Part shown: positions 8,944-18,860 of the stretch, one piece after another
Layout of the letters: every line of letters begins with the position of its first letter
Numbering within the stretch: position 1 is the first letter of the stretch
NCBI RefSeq assembly: GCF_000830505.1
Contig: NZ_JXOK01000058.1
Location: 49,920-113,919 of the forward strand
Length of the DNA: 64,000 nucleotides
Reading direction: 5' to 3'
Origin: Vibrio mytili
GTDB lineage: Bacteria; Pseudomonadota; Gammaproteobacteria; Enterobacterales; Vibrionaceae
The notes under the pieces: generated by a model
Seen by the model: the letters and a program-made list of their open reading frames with translations, nothing else
What the model was told of the DNA's origin: nothing
Databases searched by the model: none
Made by a program: the position numbers and the translations under genes

Positions 8944-10426
8944 TTAATGAGAGCTGCTGCTCACTGGTGAGCCGGACTCCGAGCTTGCCGTCGCCTCTTG
9001 CTCCACTCGCTTTGAGAACCACCCCGTTTGAGCATATAAAATGCCAATCGCTGGTGATAACCAACAAGCAAACGCTAACGGAGCGTACAACAAAGCACTG
9101 TAATCGCCCGGTGCGACAATCAGCCCCAAGGTTCCCATCACAAATGCGCCACCCGCATTCCAAGGGATCAATGGCGAGACTAAAGTTCCCCCTTCTTCAA
9201 TCGCTCTGGAGAGGTTAAGTCGCTATAGCCCAACTTGTCATATTGCGGCCCAAACATACGCCCAGGTAAGGCAATCGATAGGTATACATCACCTGATACG
9301 GCGTTGGTCGCAATAGAAGTCAGAATGGCATTCGTTTGTAACCCTTTAAAGCCTCGTGTCGACTTCATCACGGCATTCACGACCGACTCCAAACACCCAG
9401 TCCGCTCCAGTGCACCACCAAATGCCAAGGCGAACATCATCAAAGTGATCACCCAAGTCATTGAGGTGACGCCACCGCGATTGAGCAAGTTATCCAGCGC
9501 AGCCGAACCTGTCTCTATCTTGTACCCACTGTGGGCAAAGGTGAGAATATCATTCAGGTTATAGTCATAATTATGAACCGCGACACCTGCCCCGAGAACA
9601 AAGCCAATAAACAGGGCTGGGATAGGTGCTATCTTATAAAACGCCAATAGCATCACCACAAAGAGCGGCAGCAAAGGCAGAAAACCGAGCGAAAAGTGAC
9701 TCTCCAGACCCGATTGAATTGCGGTAATTTGTTGTAGCTGTTGCTGGGCGCCAGAGGTCGCATCTCCCATTACTGCACCACCCAGAATCGAGTACAGCGT
9801 CAAAGCGATCAGCATTGCGGGTATGGTTGTCGGCATCATATTGCGAATATGAGCGAATACATTGGTTTCGGTTACGGCAGCAGCAAGGTTCGTGGTATCC
9901 GACAGCGGTGAAATCTTATCGCCAAAAAAAGCCCCAGAGACAACAGCACCCGCCGTCCAATACGCAGGAATACCAAACGCAAAACCAATTCCAACTAACG
10001 CTAGGCCGACCGTGCCCACGGTTGTCCAACTCGAACCAATGGAAAGAGATACTACAGAGCACAACAGCATGGTCGCTGCTAGAAACCACTCCGGTTCAAT
10101 CAAGACTAAACCGTAATAAATTAGGGTAGGCACCGTACCACTAGCTATCCAGGTACTTACCAGCATCCCTACCACAATAAGGGTCGCAATAGAGGCATCG
10201 CCACGTGTAAGACACGAAATGCGCCGGACTCGATGTCCTGCCAACGTAGCCCCTGATACCAACCGACTAACGCAGTAATAGCAAAACCAATAGCTAACGC
10301 GATATGAGGAGTAAAATCGTCATAATAAAAAATCTGTGTCGCTAACAAGCCAATAGTGAGGATAATCGGTACGACTGCCAGGCCTAATGGTGGCGGTGCC
10401 GTATAATCTGAGTTCTTTTTAGTCAT
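8944..10426 (-). pseudogene. nhaC: NhaC family Na+/H+ antiporter, two frameshifts
   Basis: Three consecutive frames together form one NhaC-type antiporter of about 494 residues with some ten or more membrane segments. Frame 1 (MTKKNSDYTAPPPLGLAVVPIILTIG to near 10192) gives the first helices. Frame 2 carries SSWTTVGTVGLALVGIG and GDKISPLSDTTNLAAAV, typical NhaC motifs. Frame 3 (from near 9213) carries SPLIPWNAGGAFVMGTLG. Each junction is repaired by one added base. The family exchanges Na+ for H+, with some members linked to amino acid or malate/lactate exchange. Its place between two imino acid enzymes suggests a transport role in that pathway, which is inference. Confidence 0.85.
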
Positions 10427-10559
10427 AGGTCTTTTTCCGAATCACGTTGCGCAGGACCGCACCTAAAAAATGCGGCACGCATGGAAAGCCTGATAGCGGA
10501 TAACAACACCGCAAGCAGGGCAAAAGAAAAGCCAAGATATGCGTCAGCTTGATTACTAT

Positions 10560-11519
10560 TTACGCAATCTGAACTGACTGATAAGCCAGAATCGCGCCCG
10601 CCAGATCTTCACGAGAGTCACCGACCGATTTAAATAAGGTGATCGCTGTTTCTGGCTCGTCGAGGACTGCACGCCCTGCATGTTGGCCACGACACAACCC
10701 CGAAAAGTCCGCTAAGATTTTATCTTCGGTAATCGCTCCGTCACGGATAGGCATGATCAACTCGCCCGTTTCAACCAGTGCCGCCGCCTTCACATCCACG
10801 AATACATTCGCTCGCTGCAACGCTTCGTTATCGGTCTCACGCATTGTCGGCGTAAAACTCCCCACTAAATCTAAGTGCGCACCCGGCTTAAGCCACTCAC
10901 CTTTAATGAGTGGTTCGGTTGAAAGCGTGGCACAGCTAATGAGATCGGCTTCGCGCGCAACCGTTTCTAACTGCTCATCGGAGCATGCAATGGCATCAAC
11001 GCCCTCATCACGCAATTCTGTAGCCAATTGCTCAGCCGCGGCCGAATTAATATCCCATACATGAACCGTTTCAATGGGACGTACACTCATATGGGCTGGT
11101 ATTAGACGTCGTGCAACGCGCCCTGCCCCAACCATCAACATTTTTCTGGTCGTTTCACGCGAGAGGTAACGAGAAGCCAGTGCCGAAGCCGCCGCAGTTC
11201 TGCGCGCAGTGAGCTCATTACCATCGATCTGGGCCAGCATTTGTCCTGTCTGACCACAACTCAGTAAATAATGACTGCTGAGTCCAGGTTGATTACGAGC
11301 AGAGTTCCCCGGAAAGACATTCACCTGTTTTACGCCTAAGTACTCTCCTTCAATCCATGCCGGCATTAATAACAAGGTCGCGCTAGGGTCTTGCGGTACG
11401 TTCATTGTGTGATGGTGACGAATAGGCGCCGTTACATCACGTGTAAAAATATCTTTTAAAGCGTCGACCAATGGTAGCCAAGGTAGTGCGTCGCAAACCT
11501 GTTTCTGGTTGAGTTGCAT
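10560..11519 (-). CDS. Ornithine cyclodeaminase / mu-crystallin family, possible pyrroline-2-carboxylate reductase
   Basis: A 319-residue NAD(P)-dependent protein of the OCD/mu-crystallin family. Visible are LLLMPAWIEGEYLGVKQVNVFPGN, the substrate arginine region DGNELTARRTAAASALASRYL, the Rossmann loop MLMVGAGRVARRLIPAH and DLVGSFTPTMRE. Members include ornithine cyclodeaminase, alanine dehydrogenase and the LhpI-type delta1-pyrroline-2-carboxylate / piperideine-2-carboxylate reductases. The pairing with a D-amino-acid dehydrogenase favours the imine reductase activity, but sequence alone does not settle it. It heads a three-gene operon and is divergent from an AraC regulator across roughly 170 bases. 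Confidence 0.8.
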   Translation of the reverse strand: MQLNQKQVCDALPWLPLVDALKDIFTRDVTAPIRHHHTMNVPQDPSATLLLMPAWIEGEYLGVKQVNVFPGNSARNQPGLSSHYLLSCGQTGQMLAQIDGNELTARRTAAASALASRYLSRETTRKMLMVGAGRVARRLIPAHMSVRPIETVHVWDINSAAAEQLATELRDEGVDAIACSDEQLETVAREADLISCATLSTEPLIKGEWLKPGAHLDLVGSFTPTMRETDNEALQRANVFVDVKAAALVETGELIMPIRDGAITEDKILADFSGLCRGQHAGRAVLDEPETAITLFKSVGDSREDLAGAILAYQSVQIA

Positions 11520-11687
11520 GTCATTCTTCCTTTATTGTTAATATATTGTTATTTTACCTATTAATAGCGCCATTCATTTGCCCGAAACTCTGTGGTATTT
11601 ACCCCAGACTCCGAAACTGAAAAACGTTGGAGAAGGAAAAGTTACTTTGGGGAAACTCAGCGCTCAGAGAAACGTAGGAAACTCACT

Positions 11688-12470
11688 GTGAATCAAACTC
11701 AGATAAGAAGAAATGTTATTGCCAGACGACAAGGCCAACACCTGCACAACTATGCTCAGATATTGTTAGGCTGGCGAGGTACAATGGCGTGCGAGTTTGA
11801 ACTTGAAAGTGGAAATATAGGGCATGGCACTGTGGCGATAGTGCCGGATAATGCTCCTCATTTTTATAATGGTTTAAGTGAAGACAGTGAGTTATTCGTC
11901 ATCGACTTAGCGCCAGCAGATCCTTACATCCAAGCGCTGGAACAAGCGTGTAATTTGTCATTAAAAGAGTCGGTATTTCAACAGCCTTACTTCCTAGACC
12001 TAGGCACAGAAAGTCAGGTATTGCTCGATTTTGCTGCGCAGAAAGTCAGCCAAGGCCAAATGTCACCACAGATAAACTGCCAGCTCGTGTCATTATTTTT
12101 AACGCAGCTTGGTCAAATGTCCTCCAGTGCTACGCTACCTGCCCCGCATCGTCGCTTGGAAGCTAGCCATTTAAATACGTATATCGATAAAAACATTTCG
12201 ACGCCGTTAACCAATGCTCAGCTTGCTCAGGCCATGCACCTAAGCGAAAGTCATTTTTACTGCTTATTCCAAAGGCAGTTTGGGGTGACGCCACAAAAGT
12301 ACGTTTTGCAGCGACGCATGCAAAAAGCACAATTTTTGCTGCGTAACAGCCATATGCCTATGACAGAACTCGCCGCCGAAGTGGGATTTTCACAGCTGTC
12401 GAGCTTTTCTCGTGCGTACAAACGCAGCTTTCAACATTCACCTAGTGACGTACGTCGAACATCGCGCTAA
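11688..12470 (+). CDS. AraC family transcriptional regulator
   Basis: About 260 residues. The N-terminal half is a cupin-like sensor (HNYAQILLGWRGTMACEFE, GTVAIVPDNAPHFYNGLSEDSELFVIDL). The C-terminal 100 residues form the double helix-turn-helix of AraC/XylS proteins (NAQLAQAMHLSESHFYCLFQRQFGVTPQKYVLQRRMQKA and MTELAAEVGFSQLSSFSRAYKRSF). The frame is open to a GTG at 11592, but those extra 32 residues are a charged stretch without family similarity. The GTG at 11688 has an AGGA site upstream and is preferred. Its divergence from the cyclodeaminase-nhaC-dehydrogenase operon suggests it is the local regulator. Confidence 0.88.
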   Translation: MNQTQIRRNVIARRQGQHLHNYAQILLGWRGTMACEFELESGNIGHGTVAIVPDNAPHFYNGLSEDSELFVIDLAPADPYIQALEQACNLSLKESVFQQPYFLDLGTESQVLLDFAAQKVSQGQMSPQINCQLVSLFLTQLGQMSSSATLPAPHRRLEASHLNTYIDKNISTPLTNAQLAQAMHLSESHFYCLFQRQFGVTPQKYVLQRRMQKAQFLLRNSHMPMTELAAEVGFSQLSSFSRAYKRSFQHSPSDVRRTSR

Positions 12471-12579
12471 ACGTATACCACGGGCTTAAGTAATATCATT
12501 GCGAATAACGAATGGCGTTCACAAACCACTCTTTGTCACCTTATGGCGATTTTGACGCAAAACTCATCGTCGACTTCTT

Positions 12580-13004
12580 TTATTCGTCTTTTTCCAAAGT
12601 TCGGTTATCAACGTAGGGCCAATAATGGTGACCAGCGCGAATTAACAACGTGGCAGCGGCGAGTATCAGCGCAGCCAAGGAGAGCCATACGACTGGGACT
12701 GCATCTAACTCTTTCATACCTAAAGTGATGTAGCGCGCAATGGCCATCATTGCGATGTACATCGGATAACGTACCGGGATCTTGCCGTTCATGACGAACT
12801 GGCGCACCATCGCCAACACTTCGAGATAAATGAACATTAATAAGATGTCGGTAAGCAGGACGCGCTTTTCGACAAACACATGAATGAACTCTTGCACCAT
12901 GCGTAGAGCGTCGCCAAGGTGATCGCGACCAATAATACCGCTTCGAAGAAGTGGAAGATTTTTAAAAACGGTCGACTGAACGATTTAGGTAATTCTGACG
13001 CCAT
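12580..13004 (-). pseudogene. psiE: Phosphate-starvation-inducible protein PsiE, one frameshift
   Basis: A small membrane protein of the PsiE family. The first frame from 13004 reads MASELPKSFSRPF, then FHFFEAVLLVAITLATLYA, a membrane helix. The next frame carries VQEFIHVFVEKRVLLTDILLMFIYLE, then VRYPMYIAMMAIARYITL, and two further helices. One base missing near 12900 (CACCATGC instead of CACCATTGC on the plus strand) separates them; restored length is about 141 residues, close to the usual PsiE size. In E. coli psiE is phosphate- and CRP-responsive and its function is unknown. Confidence 0.85.
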
Positions 13005-13132
13005 AGCCAATTATCCAAACAAAACCAAATAGATAAGCCTGAGTTTAGCATGTAAGTACAAAAAGCATACTAAAGAAAAACGCTCTGACTACTTGCCAGA
13101 GCGGTGCTGGTTGACTGTCGTAGTGGCACGAC

Positions 13133-13972
13133 TTACGCCACTTGCTGCTTTTTTTCAGCCAGACGCTTTTTCTTACGGTATTTAGGGTGCGTGATAGGAA
13201 TAGCAGAGAGCAGTTTTTTGGTGTATTCATTTTGCGGATTGGCGTAGATGTCTTTCGCGCTGCCCGCTTCTACCACTTTACCAAAGTACATCACCGCAAC
13301 TTTATCCGAGACATGTTTTACCACCGATAGGTCATGCGAAATGAAAATAATCGCCAGGTTCATTTCCTGTTGCAGCTGCAATAGCAAGTTCAGAATTTGT
13401 GCCTGAACGGAAACATCCAACGCGGACACCGACTCATCACAAATCAGTAGTTTTGGCTTAAGCGCGATCGCTCGAGCAATCCCGATACGCTGACGCTGAC
13501 CGCCAGAGAACTCATGCGGATAGCGATTGACTGCTGTTTCTGGCAGGCCCACTTTGACTAATAACTCTTTGACCCACTGCTTACGCTCGGCTGGAGTGCC
13601 AACTTTATGAATCACAAACGGCTCTTCTAAAATCATACCGATAGTATGGCGTTGGTTGAGTGACTCCATCGGATCCTGAAAGACAATCTGCATCTCTTTA
13701 CGTAATGCGCGCATCTCTTTAACCGAAAGCCTGGTGATGTCTTTACCTTCAAAGAAAATCTTACCTTCCGTGGGTTCGTAAAGCTTGAGGATGGTTCGGC
13801 CTAAGGTGCTTTTGCCACAACCCGACTCTCCAACTAGCCCCAGAGTTTCTCCTTCACTCACCGACAAAGAGACACCATCAACGGCTTTGATGGTATAACC
13901 TTTTTTAAACAACCCTTTACCAGATACAAAGTGCTGCTTAAGATTTTCAATCCTTAATACTTCTTTTGTCAT
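13133..13972 (-). CDS. Peptide ABC transporter ATP-binding protein (OppF/DppF-like)
   Basis: A 279-residue ATPase of the peptide/nickel importer family. It shows Walker A GESGCGKS, the Q-loop [13 protein letters not shown], the signature [18 protein letters not shown], Walker [15 protein letters not shown] and the switch histidine in FISHDLSVV. The C-terminus is short and lacks the cysteine-containing oligo_HPY tail of classical OppF. The frame is open to 14041, but [15 protein letters not shown] at 13972 with a GAGGA site is the natural start. It is the last gene of the operon and should pair with the preceding ATPase as a heterodimer on the two permeases. Confidence 0.92.
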   Translation of the reverse strand: MTKEVLRIENLKQHFVSGKGLFKKGYTIKAVDGVSLSVSEGETLGLVGESGCGKSTLGRTILKLYEPTEGKIFFEGKDITRLSVKEMRALRKEMQIVFQDPMESLNQRHTIGMILEEPFVIHKVGTPAERKQWVKELLVKVGLPETAVNRYPHEFSGGQRQRIGIARAIALKPKLLICDESVSALDVSVQAQILNLLLQLQQEMNLAIIFISHDLSVVKHVSDKVAVMYFGKVVEAGSAKDIYANPQNEYTKKLLSAIPITHPKYRKKKRLAEKKQQVA

Positions 13973-14018
13973 CACATCCTCTTTTATGACTGATTCATGA
14001 CTGAACACTTTGTATCCA

Positions 14019-14876
14019 TTAACTGGCAAACATACTGGCATCGATCGGTTTGATGTCGATCATTTGCTTCGGTTCATTATCTAAGCTTGGCATCAATCCC
14101 ATTAAACGTTCGGTGTATGGGTGTTGAGGGTTATCAAACAACTCAAAGATCTCTGCATTTTCGACAATTCGACCACCGTACATGACAGCAACGTCATCAC
14201 AGACTTCGGCGACAACGCCAAGATCATGAGTAATGAAGATCATCGCCATGCCGGTTTCTTCTTGCAGCTCGTTCATTAGTTCAAGGATAGACGCCTGCAC
14301 AGTAACATCCAATGCTGTAGTCGGTTCGTCACAGATCAATATGTCCGGTTTACACGCCAATGCCATAGCGATCATCACGCGCTGTCGCATACCGCCGGAT
14401 AAATTATGTGGATACTCGTTGAGCCGCTTCTCCGGCATAGGAATTTTTACTTTATCGAGCATTTCAATTGCATAGGATTGGCGATCTTTCTTATCCAGCT
14501 CGGGACGGTGAAGTTCCAACACTTCGCAAATCTGACGACCAATACTATGAACTGGGTTTAACGCCGTCATCGGATCCTGGAAGATAATTGAGATACGATT
14601 TCCACGCATCGCATACATCTGCTCTGCCGGCAAATTGACTAAGTTTGTGCCACGGTAATTCACTTCGCCGTTAATAATATTTCCGTATGGCTTTGGCAAT
14701 AACCCCATGATCGACATGGAGGTGACACTCTTACCACTACCGGACTCGCCCACTAAGCCTAGAGTGCGACCAGCACGCACATCAAAGTTGACCCCATGCA
14801 GCACCTTGACTGGCCCATCGTCAGTGATGAACTCTACTTCGAGGTCTTTCACACTTAAAATTACATCGTTTTCCAT
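14019..14876 (-). CDS. Peptide ABC transporter ATP-binding protein (OppD/DppD-like)
   Basis: A 285-residue ATPase with Walker A GESGSGKS, IIFQDPMTALNPV, signature LSGGMRQRVMIAMALACKP, Walker B ILICDEPTTALDVT and FITHDLGVV. It is shorter than OppD of enterobacteria (about 330) because the C-terminal oligo_HPY region is missing; the neighbouring ATPase is short in the same way, so this looks like a property of the subfamily rather than a truncation. It lies between the solute-binding protein and the second ATPase, all on one strand. E. coli Yej uses a single fused ATPase (YejF); here the two halves are separate genes. Confidence 0.92.
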   Translation of the reverse strand: MENDVILSVKDLEVEFITDDGPVKVLHGVNFDVRAGRTLGLVGESGSGKSVTSMSIMGLLPKPYGNIINGEVNYRGTNLVNLPAEQMYAMRGNRISIIFQDPMTALNPVHSIGRQICEVLELHRPELDKKDRQSYAIEMLDKVKIPMPEKRLNEYPHNLSGGMRQRVMIAMALACKPDILICDEPTTALDVTVQASILELMNELQEETGMAMIFITHDLGVVAEVCDDVAVMYGGRIVENAEIFELFDNPQHPYTERLMGLMPSLDNEPKQMIDIKPIDASMFAS

Positions 14877-14927
14877 AACACCGCCTTACCACTTATACCT
14901 TGCAACTTGTACCTTACAGCTCGTTCC

Positions 14928-16754
14928 TTACAGCTTGTAGGTATCGTCGATGGTCACCACTGGCTCAAAGGTTTTGCCGGATTTCATCGCTTGTTGGGTT
15001 TCTTTTTTCACATCCTTGTCAATCCAGTATGTGCCGTCGCCAATAATGCCCCCGCTAAACAACGCTTCGGTCATTCGTGTCATCGGTTTTTCCGGTAATT
15101 TTAGCCAACGCCAGTAACCGTAACGGACATAAGGCACCATATATCCAGAAACGATGACGTAAGCGTTGGTAATATCACGCTGAATCTCGTAACCAAGCTG
15201 AACCTTTTTATCCATATCTAAGCTGAAACGATACTCCATGATTTTTTTATCCAGCTCAGGCGTACTGTAGTTGGTAAAGTTATTGGTTTGTGGCTTATTC
15301 GCATTTGCTGAATGGAAGTACTCCCAATAAGTTGGGATCTCGGACGTGCTCATGGTCAGGAACGCAAGTTGATGTTTTTTCTCACTGACGTACTTAAACA
15401 TTGATGAGCCGTCGATCAGTTTCAGCTCAATTTCTAAACCGGCGAGCTTCGCTTGCTCTTTGAGGTAAGCGATACGCGGTGTATGGACAGGCGTTGCATA
15501 CGTCAGCTCAAAACTCAGACGCTGACCGTCTGCGTTGACACGAATACCATCAGGGCCAATTTGGTCAAACCCGGCCGCTTCAAAAGCGGCCACTGCTTTA
15601 TCAACATCAAAGGCCGGCGCTTTTGCATCTGGCAAGGTGTATTTACCGTGTCCAAACCCCGTCGGGTTCGGCTTGCGTGTATAGTCACCACGCATAAGAT
15701 TTTCTATCATGCCATCAAAATCTGTCGCGTAAGTGATGCCTTTGCGGATATTCAGATCGTTTAGCAACGGCTGCGCGGTATTGATCCAAATTCCACCAGC
15801 CCCTACAGGGTATTGGTTATAACCCCAAAACTTCTCGATATAGCCTTTCTGATAAGGCCCTGAATTAGACTTGTCATGCCACAAACTTGGCAGCACAAGC
15901 CCAAAGGCATCGAGATCGCCCTTTTCAAAGTGCTTCATCGCAATATCGTTATCACGGATCACCGTAATACGAATTTTGTCGACGTTATAACGGTTTTTGT
16001 AATACTTGTTGGTATAACCCCACCAATCTTCACCCACGTGCTCAAACGTCACACTTCTGCCTTTCTTGACATCCGCAAGGTGATACGCCCCGGTTGTCGG
16101 TTCACTCTTAAAGTTGTAGTAGCGAACGAAATTATCCTGAATACCGTCGCCATTTTCGTCTTTCTTCGGATTGGCGTAGAAGTGTGCTGGACGAGGTCGC
16201 AACGAGCCCATACGCAGCAACAACTCTTCTGGATTGAACTCTTTGGCCGCTGAAACCGAAAAGGTATGCGTATCGTACTTCACCACATCGGCAATGGTTT
16301 TACTGTAGTAGTCGTTATACCAAGGTTCGAGAATGTCTTTTGAGCGATAAAACTTCAACATAAACACGAAGTCGTCGGCCGTGACTGGCTCGCCATCCGA
16401 CCATTTAGCCGCTGGATTGAGCTTAAAATAAACCGTTTTATTATCACCCGCGAGTGCCCATTCATTCGCCATTTCAGGAATGAATTCCAAAGTGTCTGGG
16501 TGGCGGACGACCAACCCTGGCGTTTCATCTAAAAAGTAAGAACGCAGCCCTGCATTGGCATCCGGACCCACACTACGTAAGGTTTGAGGGAAACTGGACA
16601 TATAGGTGCGGTAAGTGCCGCCGCGTTTCGCTTCAGGCGATCCATATTGTGGCTCATCCCAGTTTGTTTGCCAGTTTAAATCCGTCGGGAGCGTCGCGGA
16701 CATTGTCCCAAAACTCACAGCGCCCAACATTGACGCTAAAAATATACGTTTCAT
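14928..16754 (-). CDS. Extracellular solute-binding protein, family 5 (YejA-like)
   Basis: A 608-residue periplasmic binding protein with an N-terminal signal peptide (MKRIFLASMLGAVSFGTMSA). The mature part has the family 5 fold: KRGGTYRTYMSSFPQTLRSVGPD, VRHPDTLEFIPEMANEWAL, VYFKLNPAAKWSDGEPVTADDFVFM and INTAQPLLNDLNIRKGITYATD. Its size and opening resemble YejA, the binding protein for microcin C-type peptides and other oligopeptides, more than OppA or DppA. It lies after the two permeases in the operon, a different order from E. coli yejABEF. The ligand is not known. Confidence 0.9.
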   Translation of the reverse strand: MKRIFLASMLGAVSFGTMSATLPTDLNWQTNWDEPQYGSPEAKRGGTYRTYMSSFPQTLRSVGPDANAGLRSYFLDETPGLVVRHPDTLEFIPEMANEWALAGDNKTVYFKLNPAAKWSDGEPVTADDFVFMLKFYRSKDILEPWYNDYYSKTIADVVKYDTHTFSVSAAKEFNPEELLLRMGSLRPRPAHFYANPKKDENGDGIQDNFVRYYNFKSEPTTGAYHLADVKKGRSVTFEHVGEDWWGYTNKYYKNRYNVDKIRITVIRDNDIAMKHFEKGDLDAFGLVLPSLWHDKSNSGPYQKGYIEKFWGYNQYPVGAGGIWINTAQPLLNDLNIRKGITYATDFDGMIENLMRGDYTRKPNPTGFGHGKYTLPDAKAPAFDVDKAVAAFEAAGFDQIGPDGIRVNADGQRLSFELTYATPVHTPRIAYLKEQAKLAGLEIELKLIDGSSMFKYVSEKKHQLAFLTMSTSEIPTYWEYFHSANANKPQTNNFTNYSTPELDKKIMEYRFSLDMDKKVQLGYEIQRDITNAYVIVSGYMVPYVRYGYWRWLKLPEKPMTRMTEALFSGGIIGDGTYWIDKDVKKETQQAMKSGKTFEPVVTIDDTYKL

Positions 16755-16790
16755 AAAACTTCCCTTTTATGTTCTCTTCACACCACTTGT

Positions 16791-17833
16791 TTAAACATAG
16801 CGTGTGAATTTTTTCGGGTCGAATGCAGCTCGAATCGCTTCACCAATGAACGTGACCATCACCAGTACCAAAACAATGGAGGTAACAACCGAAGCAACGA
16901 TCCATGGAGAGTCTAGGTTAGACTTACCTTGTTGCAACAATTCCCCCCAACTTGGTGTCGGCGGCATTAGGCCTAAGCTAAGTAATCGAGCGCTGTCAGC
17001 GCGGTAATATTGGCAGCAATCGTAAACGGAGCAAGGGTCACAATCATCACCATGGTGTTGGGTAGAATGTGGTTAAACAGGATCCGAGCGGTTGATGCGC
17101 CCAATGCACGTGCCGCCATCACGTATTCCCGCGCGGCTTCTTTGTACGTCATGGTCCGCATGTACCACGTCATTCCCATCCAAGTAAACAGGACGTTTAT
17201 CGCAACAAAAAGCGTAAAGGTCGGTTGGACGATAGAAACTAAGATCATGATGACATACAAGAATGGCACCATAGACCACACTTCAATCAATCGCTGAACA
17301 AAAAGGTCAAACTTACCGCCCCAATAACCCATCGCGCAGCCCACTGCGGTACCAATCGCGTATGAGATCACCATGGTTAACAGAGCAAACCCCATCGCAG
17401 TACGGAAGCCATAAACCAATCGAGCTAATATATCGCGGCCGATAACATCCGTACCCAAGTAGTGTTTATTATCAGCATTAGGAGCGGTCGGCGGAAAATC
17501 TCCGCTAAAGTCTTGCTCATACGGGTTCCAAGGCACGATTGGCAGAATAACGAAGTTATCTCCCCCTTCGTCGGCAAAGGTCTTTTGTAGTACACGATAA
17601 TCAGCTTCACTGGAGGAGGCTTGGCCAAATTCACTACCAAGACGCACATCGCTCACCACCGGGAAATAGAAGTGACCATCGTACTTCACCACCAAGGCTT
17701 TACTGTTGATCAATAGCTCAGCGAACAGCGATAAGATCAACATGATCGCTAGGATCACAAACGACCAGTAACCTCGTTTGATTTCTTTAAAGTGGCGAAT
17801 TTTCTTTTGAGTTAATGGACTGACTTTAATCAT
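16791..17833 (-). pseudogene. Peptide ABC transporter permease (YejE-like), one frameshift
   Basis: A 347-residue inner-membrane permease when repaired. The first frame (MIKVSPLTQKKIRHFKEIKRGYWSF, HYLGTDVIGRDILARLVYGFRTA, the EAA-type loop EYVMAARALGASTARILFNHILPN) ends early at TALDYLA. The next frame gives GLMPPTPSWGELLQQG and closes with AAFDPKKFTRYV at 16791, the expected C-terminus. One G missing near 16978 accounts for the break (TTAGCTTAGGC for TTAGGCTTAGGC on the minus strand). The frame is open to 17845, but the ATG at 17833 has GGAG upstream and follows the upstream permease stop directly. It has a large periplasmic loop after the first helix, as in YejE. Confidence 0.88.
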
Positions 17834-17834
17834 A

Positions 17835-18860
17835 TTACGCTCCAAACTTCACACGTGGGTCGACTAAAGCAACACAGATATCGGAAACAATGTTACCGAT
17901 CAGCAGCAATATCGCGTTGATGGCAACAATACCCATTACCACAGGGTAATCACGCTCCATGATGGATTCGTATCCCAACAGGCCAATACCGTCGATGTTA
18001 AAAATTACTTCAATCAAGAAAGCACCTGTCATGAAGAACAATAAGGAGTTTCCGAAATGGCTTGCAATTGGGATCAGACTATTACGCAATGCGTGCTTAC
18101 GTACTGCCTTTTTAAACGGCAGGCCCTTGGCAATCGCAGTACGTATGTAATCCGACGATAAGTTTTCCATTAGGTTGTTTTTCATCGTCATGGTGAGCGT
18201 GGCAAAGTCACCAATCAAATAACAAATCAGCGGTAACACCGCGTGCCACATAATGTCTTTGGCGCGCTCAAAGAAGGTCTCATAGTCATCAAAATCATCA
18301 CCGACAAAGCCTCCCATTGGGAACCATTCGAGGTGATAACTGAACAAGGTGATAAGAAGGACACCCACCACATAACCCGGCAAGGCATAACCAACGAATA
18401 TCAGTATTGAAGAGCTGGAGTCGAAGACGGAGCCGTGTTTGAGCGCTTTGTAATAACCGAGTGGGATGGAAATAAAGTAACTGATAAAGAACGTCATCCC
18501 CCCATAAAACAGCGATACCGGAAGGCGTTCAGCAATCATATCGGAAACTGGTTCGTAATAACGGGTAGACTCGCCAAGATCTAATGTCACGAGACGACCC
18601 AGCCACTCAACGTAAGCTTCCATCACTGGCTTATCGAGCCCATAGAAGGCGTTAAGCTCAGCAATCTGGTCGTCAGAAAGTGCGGTATTCCCTCCTGCTG
18701 CGGTCATGGATGCCGCACCGTCTCCCTGCGCTTGCATCTGAGACAGCATGCGTTCAACAGGACCACCAGGCACAAAGCGAGTAATAGCAAAAATGAGAAT
18801 AGTGATACCGAGAAACGTTGGGATAACCAACGCTAAACGACGTAAAAAGTACGACAGCAT
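17835..18860 (-). CDS. Peptide ABC transporter permease (YejB-like)
   Basis: A 341-residue integral membrane protein beginning MLSYFLRRLALVIPTFLGITILIFAITRFVPGGP, the standard opening of DppB/OppB/YejB permeases, with about six helices and the EAA loop SSDYIRTAIAKGLPFKKAVRKHALRNSLIPI. It ends ALVDPRVKFGA, overlapping the start zone of the next permease. A TTG start two codons upstream (18866) is possible; the ATG at 18860 has AAGGAG at a slightly long spacing. This is the first gene of the five-gene importer operon. Confidence 0.92.
   Translation of the reverse strand: MLSYFLRRLALVIPTFLGITILIFAITRFVPGGPVERMLSQMQAQGDGAASMTAAGGNTALSDDQIAELNAFYGLDKPVMEAYVEWLGRLVTLDLGESTRYYEPVSDMIAERLPVSLFYGGMTFFISYFISIPLGYYKALKHGSVFDSSSSILIFVGYALPGYVVGVLLITLFSYHLEWFPMGGFVGDDFDDYETFFERAKDIMWHAVLPLICYLIGDFATLTMTMKNNLMENLSSDYIRTAIAKGLPFKKAVRKHALRNSLIPIASHFGNSLLFFMTGAFLIEVIFNIDGIGLLGYESIMERDYPVVMGIVAINAILLLIGNIVSDICVALVDPRVKFGA

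Noticed and set aside
7622..10426. Real decay of the imino acid cluster
   Set aside because: Three one-base losses could mean a dying operon, but the same kind of break occurs in envZ, tonB and gspM, and the remaining codons are undamaged. Sequence error is the simpler reading.
11592..11687. Upstream GTG extension of the AraC regulator
   Set aside because: The 32 extra residues are a charged stretch with no family similarity, and the GTG at 11688 has a better-placed ribosome site. It cannot be fully excluded.
14019..14876. Truncation of the OppD-like ATPase
   Set aside because: It lacks the C-terminal oligo_HPY tail, but so does its partner. Only 46 bases separate its stop from the next start, so there is no room for a lost tail; it appears to be the natural form of this subfamily.
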